A DNA stretch of 64,000 nt. It comes from Circinella umbellata (taxonomy: Eukaryota; Mucoromycota; Mucoromycetes; Mucorales; Lichtheimiaceae). Where the stretch lies: positions 124,001 to 188,000 of the forward strand of contig JAIWNF010000061.1 of NCBI GenBank assembly GCA_025093555.1, read 5' to 3'. The notes under the pieces are model-generated. The model was given only the letters and a program-made list of their open reading frames with translations. It was not told the DNA's origin and did no database searches. The position numbers were made by a program, and so were the translations under genes. Position 1 is the stretch's first letter. Every line of letters starts with the position of its first letter. Below, one piece after another: positions 12,743 to 25,830 of this stretch.

Positions 12743-13911
12743 ATGACACAATTGTCAACTTCGCCTTCCATCGAAACAGCTTGGGAAAATCCTTTTTTTG
12801 AACTAGAATCAGATTACGATCCAATCATGATTGCTGCCAAACGAAATCATCATCAACAAGTACCCCCTCCTTCTCCTCCTATTCTTGTTCCTTCTGAAAG
12901 TACAGCAACGACTGCTAGTAGTAGTAGACGACGTAGTTTTACAACTGAAGATAATCCATTAAAAATTATTGCACTAGGAAAAACAGGGGATGGAAAATCC
13001 AGCTTATTAAATGATATTCTTGGGAGAGAAGCTTTTAAACATAAACGTTCTGTCAAGGTACGTAAAAAGAAAAATAAAAAAGTGTTATATAATAACTAAA
13101 GGATTCATTAAAAAAACACACATTTGGGAATGTTTACATTAGTCACAAACAGCTGAGGTCCAAGAAAGTAGTGGATTCTGGTCTCCATTACAACCTCATA
13201 TGCCAGGAAAAGGAAACTTTGGTTGTCATGTTCTTGCTATTGATACGCCTGGTTTTGGAGATTCACAACTTCGTGATGGACAATTTATTCCAGCTATTCG
13301 AAAGAAAATCATTGAAGTCGCTGGTTTGGAAGGTGGATTACATTGTATTTTGCTTGCATTTAAAATATCTAATAGGTAAAGAATAAATGAATAAAAGTCA
13401 TTTTACATGGATGGAAGAAGATTTAAATAGTGTGTGATATCTATCTAATTTTATTAACAACTCCCTTCCTCTTTTTAAATTATGTAGTATGGATACCATC
13501 ATGACAGGATTACGAACCTTGAATGATCTTATGAAACCTAATAAAACATTTTGGAAAAATGTTATTCTTGTCTTTACACATGCGGATCCAAGTACTATTA
13601 ATCGGTATCGTTCCAATAAGGTAACACTCAAAACTAAAGTGGGTCCAGAAATTAAAGATTATTTGGAATTGGAGGAAGAATTGCCTATGGTTTTCATTAG
13701 TACACAAAAACACATGTGCAGTTATTTTAAAGGAATGGGTGATTGTGATTGTGTTCATGGAAGTCGATATCACGCTGATTGTCGAAGACGTTTTTATGAA
13801 CAAGTTTGGAAACGACGAAATATTCCATTTCAATTGGATGAAGAGGAAATGATTCGAATGGAAGAAGAAGAAGAGGAAGAGACAAGTGAAATAAATACAG
13901 AAGAACAATAA
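12743..13911 (+). CDS. AIG1-type (GIMAP-like) GTPase
   Basis: Three exons (12743-13057, 13143-13375, 13488-13911) give 323 residues. A disordered, Pro/Ser-rich N-terminus of about 70 residues precedes the G domain. The P-loop GKTGDGKSS is at about residues 79-87. Switch II is DTPGFGDSQLRDG, followed by the AIG1-type IIEVAGLEGGLHCILLAFKI segment and the guanine-specificity region VFTHADPS. The sequence after the G domain contains a Cys/His-rich patch (CDCVHGSRYHADC) and ends in an acidic Glu tail. AIG1/GIMAP GTPases are best known from plants and vertebrates. No transmembrane segment or lipidation site is visible at the C-terminus, so the protein is probably soluble. The role is unknown; family members act as GTP-dependent scaffolds on membranes. 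Both introns interrupt the G domain and their phases join without stops. Confidence 0.85.
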
Positions 13912-14569
13912 GACTCTATTTCATAGTTCTCTTTCAATGATGAAAAGATAGCTTCTTCTTGCATAAATCAATGAACATAACAAAAAATGTATATATCCCA
14001 AAATCTAGTATTATAATACCTCAGATCATTATTTTTTCATACTATTACTTATTATTATTTTGTAAAGCAATTACGTACTTATTCAACTTTTTCATTTTTA
14101 TACCAAATCACAATATACATAACACATATATTCTAATTGTACAAATTTCGTATTAAAAATACACTAAAACCATTTTCTTTATCTACTTTTTCTCGAGTTA
14201 ATTCAAATATACAATCTTTTAATTCTTTGCTATGATGTTATGATGTTATGAAAATCTCGTATATAACAAAGATATCGTCATTGCATAGTATTGAAGCAAA
14301 CTATCCAGTGTCAAAGAGCATTTATTCTCTCATTAGCATCAAATGTGCATATGTCATATTATGTTGATTTATGCATTATTCCAATCTGATACGCATCGAT
14401 TATATGCATTTCTTACTCTGAATAAACAAATGATTTTTTTTTCTTATTCTACTCGTGAATACAACTCTGTACATTATACACCTTACTTCTTTTCAACACT
14501 ATGTAAATATGTTTTTTTTTTTTGGATGATGCAAAGTTATATGTATAATACATGTACATAAAAGAGTTA
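13912..14569. other. Tail-to-tail intergenic region
   Basis: Convergent 3' ends of the AIG1-type gene (+) and the GH31 gene (-). It is AT-rich, holds both 3' untranslated regions, and has no gene or structured RNA that I can support. Confidence 0.5.
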
Positions 14570-17469
14570 TTATTTTGATGAGGAAGAAGGGGATGAGGGT
14601 GATGCAATAGTAGAATAATAATGATTTGCAAATGACACCAAGTCATTTAGTAATCCATCATCTTGTCTTGGCTCCTTGACAAATACAGCGGGTTGCCCTA
14701 ATGGTGTATCCACTGCCTTATAACTTCCATCTGCCTCAAAATATTTTCCTGTCCAAATATGTCTCCATGTTGTATTATTTGATTCTCGTGGGAAATAGAC
14801 CTTGACAAAAGAAGTAGATGGGGAAACAACAGGTGCAACCATTAAATAAGGTCCCAACAAATATTGTGAATGAATGATTCCACGAACAGTAAGATCATCT
14901 GGATAATAAAGAACAAGATGTCTCATTAAAGGCCACCCCTTCATATATGCTTCTTGCATATAGTGTTTACGATAAGCTGCAAGCGTTGCATAAAGTTTGG
15001 CGGTATGTGCAAGGTGTGCATAAGTTTCTATATAGAATTTTTATTATTGTTTGTTGTTAATATAAATGTTTTAAAATGAATGATCCCCCCCCCTTCCCCA
15101 TTCCTTTCTTAGTCCTTTGTTTTTTCTTACCTTCGTCTTCATAGAATTGAGCATTTCTTTCGGGTAATATACCTAATAATCAAAAATAAAAAAGTATGAA
15201 TGACTCTATGCATATTAATAATTTGTAACAACTGTAACAATTCGGTTACTACAAACCTTCCTGAGTTCGATAAACAGCAGTGAATGCAGCAAGTTCCATC
15301 CATCTGTATAGTAAATCCCTATTACGTATCATAGAAACACCGGGTAATAATCCTTCAATCGTTGTGGATCCACCAATATCACTGTGATTAAGAGCAAATC
15401 CAGAGAAACCACCAGAAAGCATACCCGTTATCTAAAAATTCAATATACTTCTTTAATACTGAAAGATCATTTTTCTCTTTTTTTTTTCTACAGTGTTTAT
15501 AACATACTGCACTTTTAAGTCCATCTGTTTGATCCCATGTGACGTTATGATCTCCAGACCATAATAATTGTAAATAGTGTGGTGATCGTGTATATCCTGA
15601 ACGTAAAAAGCATACGGGTTGTCGCTGATCATCCAAATCCGATTCTTGGATTGATTCATGATATAATTTTGCCCATAATTCAGCATATTGATTATGATAC
15701 ACCGACGGTAAATCATGTTTTGAATGTAATGTCACACGCTCATCATTATATGGTAAATTTTCACCCATATCTACCATCATTCCAGAAATACCGGAATCCC
15801 AAAACTGGTGCTTGATAACCTGTTTAAACCACACCACCGCTTCGGGATTCGACAAATCCAATAATCCTGCTTCCAAACCACCTGACTGAATCGTCTTTTG
15901 AGTTTTTACAAAATATCCATTTTGAGTTGCTTCCTGAAACAAATTTCGTTTTGCGTCTTGTTTTTGTACCAATAATGGATTGACATAGGAAAGCACCCGA
16001 ATATTCTTTTCATTTTGTAGTTCTTGGATCAAGTTTTCCCAATCTGGATAGAGTTGTTCATCATGTTCCCAATGCCACCAAATGCGTTTTAATACAGTAG
16101 TATTGGTTAATGGTTGCAATCGTTGACCACACCAATCCGGTACAAAAACAGCAGCAATAGGTGTATTATGGTGTTCAGCCATTTGTGTTACAATTTGTCG
16201 TACTTTGGTACTACCGCCTTGAATACAAGCGACAACTCCTTCGTTGATCCAATCAGGTAGTGGTTGCATACGACCTGCATAAGATGTGTATTCGGTAATA
16301 AGATCGAGCATGGAGTCACCATCAATAATACGGCCAACAAGATCATCATTTCCAACATTGACACGTATAGTCACACGATCAGGTTCACACAGATTGAAAC
16401 TTGCATATTCGGATGTTTCAAGACATAAGCAACGTTTGTCGGTAGTAATGTATTGTGGAACAGAAACATAGGATGCACAATGACCATCATCTCCACTAAA
16501 ATAACCTTCAACAAAACCCTTGGCGGAGCTAAAAAATGATGTTGTCTTTTATATATATACGTTGGCATAGGAATTAGTTATATATTTATTTTTCGTTCTT
16601 CTTTTTTTTTTTACCTGTGGTCCACCACATCCGTGACCTCGTTCTCTATTATATTATTTTATACATTTAATGGGGATTGAAGATCCTTTCCCACTTTCCT
16701 AAACACTCTACACTGAAAAAAAAAGAAGTTTTTATTTTTATTTTTGTTGCTAACCTGATCAGAACTGGTACTTTATGACCCTTTAAAGAACCGTGCGTAA
16801 ATTGTTCACCAAATCCATAGAAATCTTCATCCTTGTGACTTTCATACATCAAAAACAACCGCTGATAATCCCGCATGGCTGGGTCTCGTTCTGTGATAGA
16901 GACAGTGAATTGTAATTGATGTGGGCTGAGCTCTTTCAATATAAATTCATACCTCATGTGTGTAGGAGGAGCAATTCGAGTACCCAGACCACCCGATATA
17001 ATCACAGTGTCATTATCACCATAACGAATTTGTTTAATAGTTTGCAATCGTGTTGGTTTTTCATCATTTTCAACAATTTTGTATAAACTATCATTATATT
17101 CCATTGGAGTAATTTCATCTTTTCCAAGACTGGATGCGAGGAAAGGGATATTGTGAAGTGCTAGTAATATCAATATAAGATTGTTTTTTTTTTCCTTTTT
17201 ATTAATATAATCATCTCGAATATCATTAATATGACAACCCCCTCCCTTTCCCCCCAAGATTTATTCAAAAAAGTCTTTGTTTTACATTTCCATATGACGC
17301 GTCCCTTATTATTTTTGATAAAGACGGCTCTAGCTTCTTCATCCACTTGTATTTTAAAGTTGGCTGTTGAAAATTCTCGATCACTCACAGCGTTACCGAT
17401 AGAAATGCGTGGTTCAACATAACTATCGAGTGGGGCTAATCCCACCGATTTTATAAAGGATTGAAACAT
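14570..17469 (-). CDS. GH31 glycosidase of sulfoquinovosidase (YihQ) type
   Basis: Seven exons (about 17469-17286, 17160-16755, 16645-16615, 16545-15508, 15431-15257, 15172-15131, 15027-14570) give 777 residues; YihQ is about 680. Colinear matches to bacterial YihQ, compared from memory, include YGFGEQF, LPDWINEGVVACIQGG, VLKRIWWHW, MMVDMGENLP, LWSGDHNVTW, NHSDIGG, YLLGPYLMVAP and WRHIWTGKYF. The nucleophile is Asp about 466 (YihQ D405) and the acid/base Asp about 539 (D472). Sulfonate-site Arg and Trp (R301, W304) match about R361 and W364, but the Tyr at 508 is Ser about 575. YihQ releases sulfoquinovose from plant or cyanobacterial sulfolipid glycerides. No signal peptide is visible, so the enzyme is probably intracellular. 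The start of the fourth exon is uncertain: only an AAAAG acceptor near 16546 keeps the expected frame. Confidence 0.85.
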
Positions 17470-20400
17470 TTAATATTTATTATAGAAAAAGAGGAATTGA
17501 TAAAGAAGAAACCGTTTATTCTGTGAAGGAAAAAAAAAAAAGGAAGAAGTTAAAGAGAGAGAGAGAGAGGAAGAAAAAATCCTGCGTGTAGCTTCCGAGG
17601 CGATTTTGTTTTAACATTAACTCAGCTGAAACTCTTTTTCATTCCAACACTTTCCTTTCAAATTCATGCAAGAAATTATTTAATCCCTTTTTTTTTTTGG
17701 CTCCACGTATATCCTACTATACGCTTTTATCATGGTGATGTATTATAATCATAGCTTTTACACATAATCAATCCATTATATATTGTTTACATTAATAAAA
17801 GATATGTTACGTACGTCACTTTCTTTATTAACTTTCTTTTCATCATTTTTTAGAAATGATCCTTGTTGCATGACGGATTTTGCTATAAACGAACAAAAAA
17901 AGGACATATATATATATAGTTTATTACACATTATAACAGTAGACTGATTTGTCATTAAAATATATATATGTGATTATAATTACTTGGGTTACAACATTCC
18001 TCATGTATGTACCAATTATTAATAATAAAAAAAGGGGTTATATGATTTTGGATTGAAGGACCAGCTTTCACCAGTTCAATTAGTTTCAAGTTTCCCATGA
18101 TGTTCTACGTATTCCAGTACTACTCAGTAAATGTTTCCCTTCTAGTCTAAACACCGAAAATTAAGATATGTGTGGTATATGATAACCTGTTCAACACATA
18201 TACTTGTATAGTACTAAAAAAAAAAGCTCATTGTTACGTTCTAGATGATTATTGAAACTTCTCAAAATTGATAATAATTTGTCCCAAACATCTATAAAAA
18301 CAAAACAGAACTATTTTTTAGTACTTCTAAAAACTCTATTACTTAATTTCAATAAGTCTTGCGCAATTTTGATTTCAGATTGTCGAATAAATTACCAATC
18401 CCCTCTACCTTTTGTAAAAGATAACCTTAATCATTCTACTCTAATGAGTCACAGAATACCATATAAGTATCTCCACACGCTGAATATCTCCTGAAATGCC
18501 GACTTAGAAAGTATCCAATCACTTCGCACAAAATCCCTTTATTATATGCCGATATGTGATCAAATAAAAGGAACTCTATGATTTCGCCCACTTTACTTTT
18601 CCGATTTCCTGATGTACCTACTAAAGCTATCACGCACAAATATTTTCCTGTGGGATTTGTAAAGGCGGGTTTATAAAACGATATGTCAATCAGAAAATGG
18701 AAACAAATAAAACGCGTTATGGTATAACTACAAACGAAACTCTTAATGAAAAGTAGGGTGCAGAAGTTTACTTTCTCGGGAAAAAAAGAAGAGCTCATTT
18801 CATTGTTTCAGTGTAAATCAATTAATCAGTCAAGGCTCTTCCACATTCTTTACAGTAATGATAATCAGATGATGTGATTGATCAAGCACTTCCTCAAAGT
18901 AGGGAAATAACAACTATAACAAAAGATTATCTATAATTTTACTAACCACTCCCTGAACCCCTATAAACTAAACAAAATGAAAATGTTGCTATTCTTTATA
19001 ACGCTAATGACGATTTCTTTTATGATAAGGACAATTCTTACTATTATATCTATGATTCAACACAAGATGTAGAAACTATTAGTTAAAGGTTATATACAAT
19101 TGTTGTTGTGGAGCGGGGGACACACGCGAAAAAAAAATTCGACGATGTGATTAATATAGTTAACAAGTTTACACATAGTATACACCAACCCCTTTACTTA
19201 TAGAACCAATTAAATATAGGGCCTCTAAAATAAGCGATAATCACATCAAACAGCGTAAATGTCAAAAGCAGAAGCTGAGGAATGACAGAAAAGGATAACT
19301 TTGTTGAATAAATTGAAGTAGAATAGGAAGTTATTTATGTGGATAACACGATTTATATAGTAGTTTAACTTATTGATAGTCTTAATGGTAACAAATTAGA
19401 CAATCATTTAAATATATAATAAAATAAATTGAAACCGTACGTATTATATGAAAAGTTCAATGTGCTCTTAAAATCATTGTTGTTAATTTCTTAATAAAAG
19501 CTGAAAATCTACAGATTGGAACGCAAAGGCAGTAAAAAGCTGAAGGCTCGACTGAAAATTTACGTGGTGTAATTGAATATCTCTCAATGCTTATACGAAA
19601 TGGGAGTTTCACTCTGGATATTTTCAGTCAGCTATGAAACATAAATTCAAAATGATGTCAGTACAAGTATGGTTATTTCACAGTTGGTTGGAAGACCTGA
19701 TGGGCCAACAAAAAAAAACAAATCTTTTCAGGTGTACATGACTCTAGACGACGTACTATATAAAATACATTATCCAGAGTCGTTAACAGCTTTTGTATTA
19801 AATGAGTTAATATTTATATTAATTTTAAATAAAAATGGAAGGGAAGGTCTTTTATGAGCATTTTTTCCAACAACTACTACTCATATTACTCTCTCAAGAT
19901 ATACCCACATTAAGCATGATAAAATACTATTAGTTAAATATATGAATACGAAAATAAAAGGAGTGATTATATCGCAGCGGGATTAGAAAGAAATATGAAA
20001 TCAATAAATAAGGGTTTTTACTTATGAATACGTCATTAATATTATCACAAACATTGTTGAGTCAACGAAGTACCTTAAATGGTTAGAATGGTAAAAAATT
20101 CGCATAAATGAATACACTCTTTGCCGGAGGAGGGTTTGTAATAAAATGATATTGTTTATCCAGATATTATTCAAAAGGTACAACCTTCAAAAACAAAAAC
20201 CAGGATAATCTTTCCTTCAATCGATTGAAAAAAAATTTTTCTTCGCTGTTCACAATTGAAATGGCTCAACGGAAAATAAATGAGGAGCTTATAGGTATAT
20301 ATCGATTCAGTACCGTTTCTACTGATAACATTTTATTATCATGTATATAGTATTCAAACATGATTAAACTTATAATTTATATATGATAATAAAACTTTTA

Positions 20401-22528
20401 GGCCGATATAAAAGCCTGATTTTTTTTTGTTGCTGTCGGTTCAAAATGATAATTCATTAACAATGGGTCTACTTATTATCTATTTTTTCCAATCGAACGT
20501 ACATACTTTTTTTTTCAAAAGTATTCATCATCATATTGCTGGTGGCTGTAATAGAAATAATTAGGGAACAACACTTATTCTTTACTTTTATTTTTTATTC
20601 TTTATCAATCTGCAAGTAAAAAATAGGTACGTACATGAAAAGAAAAATGCAAGGCATATGATGAATGCATGCAATGGTAATGTGCAGAACGGTATTACAG
20701 CAGTCTTTTTTTATATTGTGTATTGGTCTTCATGAAAAAAAAAATATTTTGTATAGGTTTAGGAACGTTTATATCATTCATATTGATATTTAACTTTTTT
20801 TGGTAACAAAGAAAAAGTCTGTTCACGCTTTCATCAATGTTTTGAAAAAAAAAACGATGCAAGTGTATGTCATGATATATGCACATATAATACATTACAT
20901 TATGAAATAACGGGGCTTATTCAATGTTATTTTCACTCAAAAATGTCGACCCTTCGATTTGTATTTAGAACAGTTAACATTTTTACTAATCTAATAAAGT
21001 TATGGTTTAGTGGGAAAATGAAAAAATAAAAGTTGCGGCGATCGTAATTGTAATAATAAAAACGCGATGGTCGAATAAGTATAATGCTTTAGAATATTCT
21101 GAATTTTTCTAATCGAGATAATTTCCATAGCAACTATTTTTATTTTGTAAGAACATTTTCGAAAAAATAATAATATATATTTGTTTACCTTTTGCCTCCT
21201 GCATAGTAACAATGATAGAGGACATATATATTGCTTTTCGATCGATTTCTCGATACAGTACCTGTAGAAATCTCTGGAAACGTCTGTTGATTTCGGTGTC
21301 ACAAATAGTCGGATGGAAAAGCATTGATTACTAGAACAACCATACCTAATTATTATTATACATTTAAGATCAAGTAGTAAGCAATGAAAAAGAAAAAACT
21401 CAAAGTTATCTCTTCCTTTATTTCTTTCTTCTTTATCATATTTTTTTTGGTGGTTCCTTTCATATTAATACACTTTGTACTCATATTTTTTAAACCCATT
21501 CTTTATTATTTCTACCTCGCAACAATGTTAGAAAGAAAACCCAGCAACTTTTTTTTTTCTGGAGAAAATTATTATTATGAGTTGAGATAATACTAAATGG
21601 ATAGATTAATCTTTGAATTGATTTTAGACAATAGGAGAAGCTTGTTTAATATTATTATAAAACCCTAGAATAATACTTACGAATTGATTATACCTGATAT
21701 ATCAAACTATTGATAATAATATGATGATAAGGGAAAGAAAGAGAGTAGTAATTATAAACTACTTTTTTTCTTGAGAATGATCAAAAGAATTGTTGACTCG
21801 GGAACTTTGCTGCGTCCGACGGTTTGGATAACAGAGTACAATTATGGAAATACCTTGTACCCAATGATTGGACATAAATTTTTTTTTTAAGAAAAAAACA
21901 AAAAGAGACTAATGAAAATAACAATTTAAAAGAATACAAGAACACATGTTATAATAAGAAATTATTCACACCAACTATATATATAAATATATCATATACT
22001 ACTCATAATAAAAACAAAAACGCATGAGTTCCAAAAATGTAAAGAGTCGGAATATGTTTGAAAAAAAAATCGATTTTTGCCAATTTAGTGCATGACCGAA
22101 CTTTTTTCTTTCTTTTTTACCTCCTTTTCCCTTTTTTTTTTTTTGCGCGTTTTAAAGAAAAAAAATATCCATCTTTTTCTTTCTTCCTATTTTCTATTTT
22201 ATTTTTATTTTTTCATACTCTTTATTTTCTATCATTTTTTTTATCTTTATTTATATATGCTCTCCTTTTAACTAAAGTTTTCATTTTTACGCATTTATAT
22301 TATATTTGGAATTATCCCCACTTCTCTTTTTTTTTTGTTCACTTGGTATGTTATTTATTATAAAAGATAAGAAAAATATTCTGGTCCGTTTGTCCCGCCG
22401 CACCGTTTACTTACATTGTTGTTAATATGTATATATTGATCTATAGTTCTTTTATAACTATAGCAACATCAGCCAGCAAACAACAACCTATATAAAACTT
22501 CTTTTAACTAACAAACAAAAGACATACT
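17470..22528. other. 5-kb gene-poor intergenic region
   Basis: This lies between the divergent starts of the GH31 gene and the HSF gene. It is AT-rich with frequent stops in all frames. Short open frames at 18436-18798 (-), 19669-19857 (+) and 21000-21302 (-) show no domain, splice pattern or codon bias and are not called. The last 450 bases contain the HSF leader. No tRNA or terminal repeat was recognised here by eye; decayed mobile DNA is possible but unproven. Confidence 0.5.
22090..22528 (+). promoter_or_regulatory. Probable HSF promoter and pyrimidine-rich leader
   Basis: A dense T/C tract at about 22100-22260 is followed by an AT-rich stretch and an A/C-rich 5' leader (AACAAACAAAAGAC) just before the ATG at 22529. 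The same pattern precedes the GOGAT, WRKY-like and Zn2Cys6 genes here. I found no clear three-unit nGAAn heat shock element, so autoregulation is not supported by sight. Confidence 0.35.
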
Positions 22529-25405
22529 ATGACTCGACCCAATGATGAATTACCTAAGGTCAACAACAATAATAACAACAAAGGTCGAAGTGTAATAAAT
22601 ACTCGTAAAAGATCCTTATCAACATCTGTTTCATCATCTTCATCCTCTCCCTCGCCAGGAACATCAGGTTCAGCAGCGTCGACTTCACGTTCAACTGTTG
22701 AAACACGGTCTGCTCAGAAAAGACGACAAACACTATCAAGTAGTGATGATTCCGACATGTCATCGTCTTCACCACAGGCGTCTAGTAGCGATACAAGCAG
22801 TACTACAAGTGCTAACCCTGTTCCACAAAGGATCTTTGTTCAGCGTAATGTCCCTGCTTTTTTGAACAAGTTATACAGGTAAAAAGAAAAACCAAAACCA
22901 AGTTATTAAATCACAAGCAAACAAACAAAATAATAATAATAATAATAATCTTCCTTATTGATGGTTGTCATCTTAATAGTATGGTCAATGATCCATCGAC
23001 TGATAATCTTATCCATTGGTCAAAGGATGGCAAATCTTTTATTGGTATATTTATTATTACAATTATTTTGTTATATAGACGAATCGACCTTATATACACA
23101 GAGGAATATAAACTCTCGAGTCTCTCTTTTTTTTTAATACTTTTCTTATTTTGTCAATATATTTTTTCATATATATATAGTGGAAGGTCATGAACAATTC
23201 GCCAGATCCGTTTTACCGCGATTTTACAAACACAATACATTTGCATCTTTTGTCCGGCAACTCAACATGTATGACTTTCATAAGATTCCACATTTACAAC
23301 AAGGTGTACTGATCAGTGATTCAAAACACGAAAGATGGGAATTCAGTAATCCAAACTTTCAACGTGGACGCCCTGAAATGCTTGTACTTGTGACTCGCAA
23401 ACGTAATCGAGAAAGGGGCACTGATGATGAAGAAGTTAGTTTAGCAACCCTTGTCAAGGATATTTCAGCTATTCGTCAGCATCAGATCGGTATCAGTAAT
23501 GAATTGCATTCTATGCAACAAGATAAAGATGTTCTTTGGGAAGATACATTGAATTCACGCGAAAAACATCAACGTCATCAAGAAGTCATAGCCAAGATTT
23601 TACAATTTTTGACAGCCGTCTTTTCCAATGGTAATAATCCCTTGACACCTTCAACAGCAGGAGTATTTCAACAACTTACCGGCAGTACCAATAATTTAAG
23701 TAAGCAACCATCTTTTTTTCTTTATTGAGAACAGTATTATAAAAAACAAATGAAGAAAAAGAAGCATAGTAGTAGCAGCAACAACAACAACAATGATAGT
23801 TTTATCACACTTCAACGAGTGAACGACATCAATGACCATAACAGCGATGATCACATTTTTTAAAAAAAAATACAGGTTTACTTTTTTTAATTCTCGGTAG
23901 TATTTTTTCTTCTATTCTTTTCATCAAGTGCTTACAATTAATCTATTATTTTTTTCTTTGTCAGCGATAAACACATGGAATACCAAAAGCTAATCATATC
24001 AACTACTACTACTACTATTGCCATGCTTTTTCTTTGGAAAATTTTCTTCGGTTTGATTACCTTTATACAATTTTGACTATTTTTTTTTATTAATTATTCT
24101 TCTTATATCTATATATATAAAGATATGACATCTAGTGTACCTCGCCAGTTGATCAAGGAAGCTGCCTCGTTGGCTGGTATGTCGGTTCCAGAAGATACCC
24201 CTTCTGACGAAAAAAATATGTCGGGTAAGTACTCATCCCCAGATGTGACACCACAAATGCAATTTTTCGAAAGCATTACTGCCGCAACAAATCAATTATA
24301 CTCAAGTTTATTCAACTCTCCAAAATCATCAACAGATCCCTCATTGTCTTCTGAAGGTGTTACTTCTTCTTCTTCTTCCATTAGTACGCCACCTACTATT
24401 AATACAGGTACCACACCTACTACCCTTGGTGTTGCAACATCGTTAACAGGGACACAACCAGTACCTCCACCTTCTGTGCCCATTGTTGGATCTCCAACTC
24501 TATCTCCATCGACAACAATGGTAGAAAGAGGGTTAGCGACAACCGCAGTTGCGGCCACCAATTCACCTACTATACCTTATGGTGGGATGCTACATTCTAT
24601 AGGCGATGAAGTTCGTTACTCAAGTAGTGTTTCATCTGGAAGTAGTATGAGTGACATACAAGGTGGTATCCAAAGCAATACACAAACTATAGATGCAGCA
24701 CAACGATCTGTTCATGCCATTGCACAAGATATTGATGATTTACAAGTGAATGTTGAAGCATTGGCAGATAATTTAGGTATCAATCCAAGTCAATTGATGG
24801 GTAATGGTGATTTTAGTGGATTTTATGACCAATTTTCTGATGAGTACAGTCGCTTGATTGCTTCTGCTACTCAACATGACCGTAATCAATTGTTCGAATT
24901 GGCCAGCCACCGATACCATCAACAACAGCAACTACAACAACAACAACAACACAATAACAATAACAATAACGGAAACTCGTCCTATTTACATATCAATAAT
25001 AACAACCACAATAATAATATGAATGGTGTAAGTACTAATACTCCCGCTAGTTCCTGGCGAGATGGGAATAAGTGTGGCGGTACACGCAATCTTACTAACC
25101 ATGGTGGCTACACCATACAAAACGAAACGAATTATAATTGGAGTACTGACACATCATATGCCTATAATTTGGCGTGTTCTTTCTTACAGCAGCAATTAGC
25201 AAACAAGACCATTGCTGCTCGTCGAGCATCTTCGGCGAGCCGCCCGCACCGTGTTCCCTCTCCGGTATTAAGAACAAGTGTTGAATCTTCCTTTTGTACA
25301 TCATCTCCTACACCGATATCTCAACAATACCAAGCACCGATTCAGCAACCTGTAATAGGAAGGGGAGACCAACAACATCGACAACATCGACAACAACAAC
25401 AACAA

Positions 25406-25439
<34 letters not shown>

Positions 25440-25795
25440 TGCAACAGCCTGCGTTAGTACCCGTGCCTGTACCTGTACCTGTTGCGATGATGCCTACCGG
25501 TCAACAAGCTGCTAGTCAACAACACATTCAAGCTCAAGCACAAGCACACGTCCAACAATTTGCACAGCAAATGGGATTCCAACAGCAACAGCAATTACCG
25601 GTTCTGTCAGAGGAATATATGGCGTTTTTAACAGCTCAAGCTCAACAAACATATGCAGGAATGGCAGCAGCGGCAGCGGCAGCAGCGAATACAAATTCTA
25701 ATAATACTGACGATACCATTTCTCCTGCTCGACCCCCTTCAGTTATGCAAGAACAACAAACTTCCAAAGATCATATTGATCCAAGAAGCAAATAA
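22529..25795 (+). CDS. Heat shock transcription factor (HSF1-type)
   Basis: Four exons (22529-22878, 22980-23044, 23181-23699, 24123-25795) give 868 residues. A Ser-rich disordered N-terminus of about 105 residues precedes the HSF DNA-binding domain: VPAFLNKLYR, LIHWSKDGKSFIVEGHEQFA, LPRFYKHNTFASFVRQLNMY and WEFSNPNFQRGRPE. Then comes a heptad-like trimerisation region (LATLVKDISAIRQHQIGISN...LQFLTAVF). The last exon carries a Ser/Thr/Pro-rich region, a second conserved helix (AQDIDDLQVNVEALADNLGI) found in fungal HSFs, and Asn- and Gln-rich stretches with a long polyglutamine run. Family role: nuclear trimer binding heat shock elements and activating chaperone genes. Two introns interrupt the DNA-binding domain. 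The third intron, 423 nt, is long for this window and can be read through in frame (see findings). Confidence 0.92.
25389..25440 (+). repeat. CAA/CAG tract encoding polyglutamine in HSF
   Basis: About 17 consecutive glutamine codons, first CAA then CAG, in frame in the last HSF exon. The pure CAG part is prone to length change. Confidence 0.9.
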
Positions 25796-25810
25796 CTTTT
25801 TTTTTCATTT

Positions 25811-25830
25811 CTCTCTCTCTCTCTCTCTCT
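25811..25830. repeat. CT microsatellite in HSF 3' region
   Basis: Ten CT units lie just after the HSF stop codon, inside the likely 3' untranslated region. Confidence 0.85.

Noticed and set aside
18436..18798. 120-codon open frame on the minus strand
   Set aside because: Has no recognisable domain, splice context or biased codon use; it sits alone in AT-rich gene-poor DNA and could be a decayed fragment.
19669..19857. 62-codon open frame, plus strand
   Set aside because: Short, unsupported by neighbours, ends in AT-rich sequence; not distinguishable from chance.
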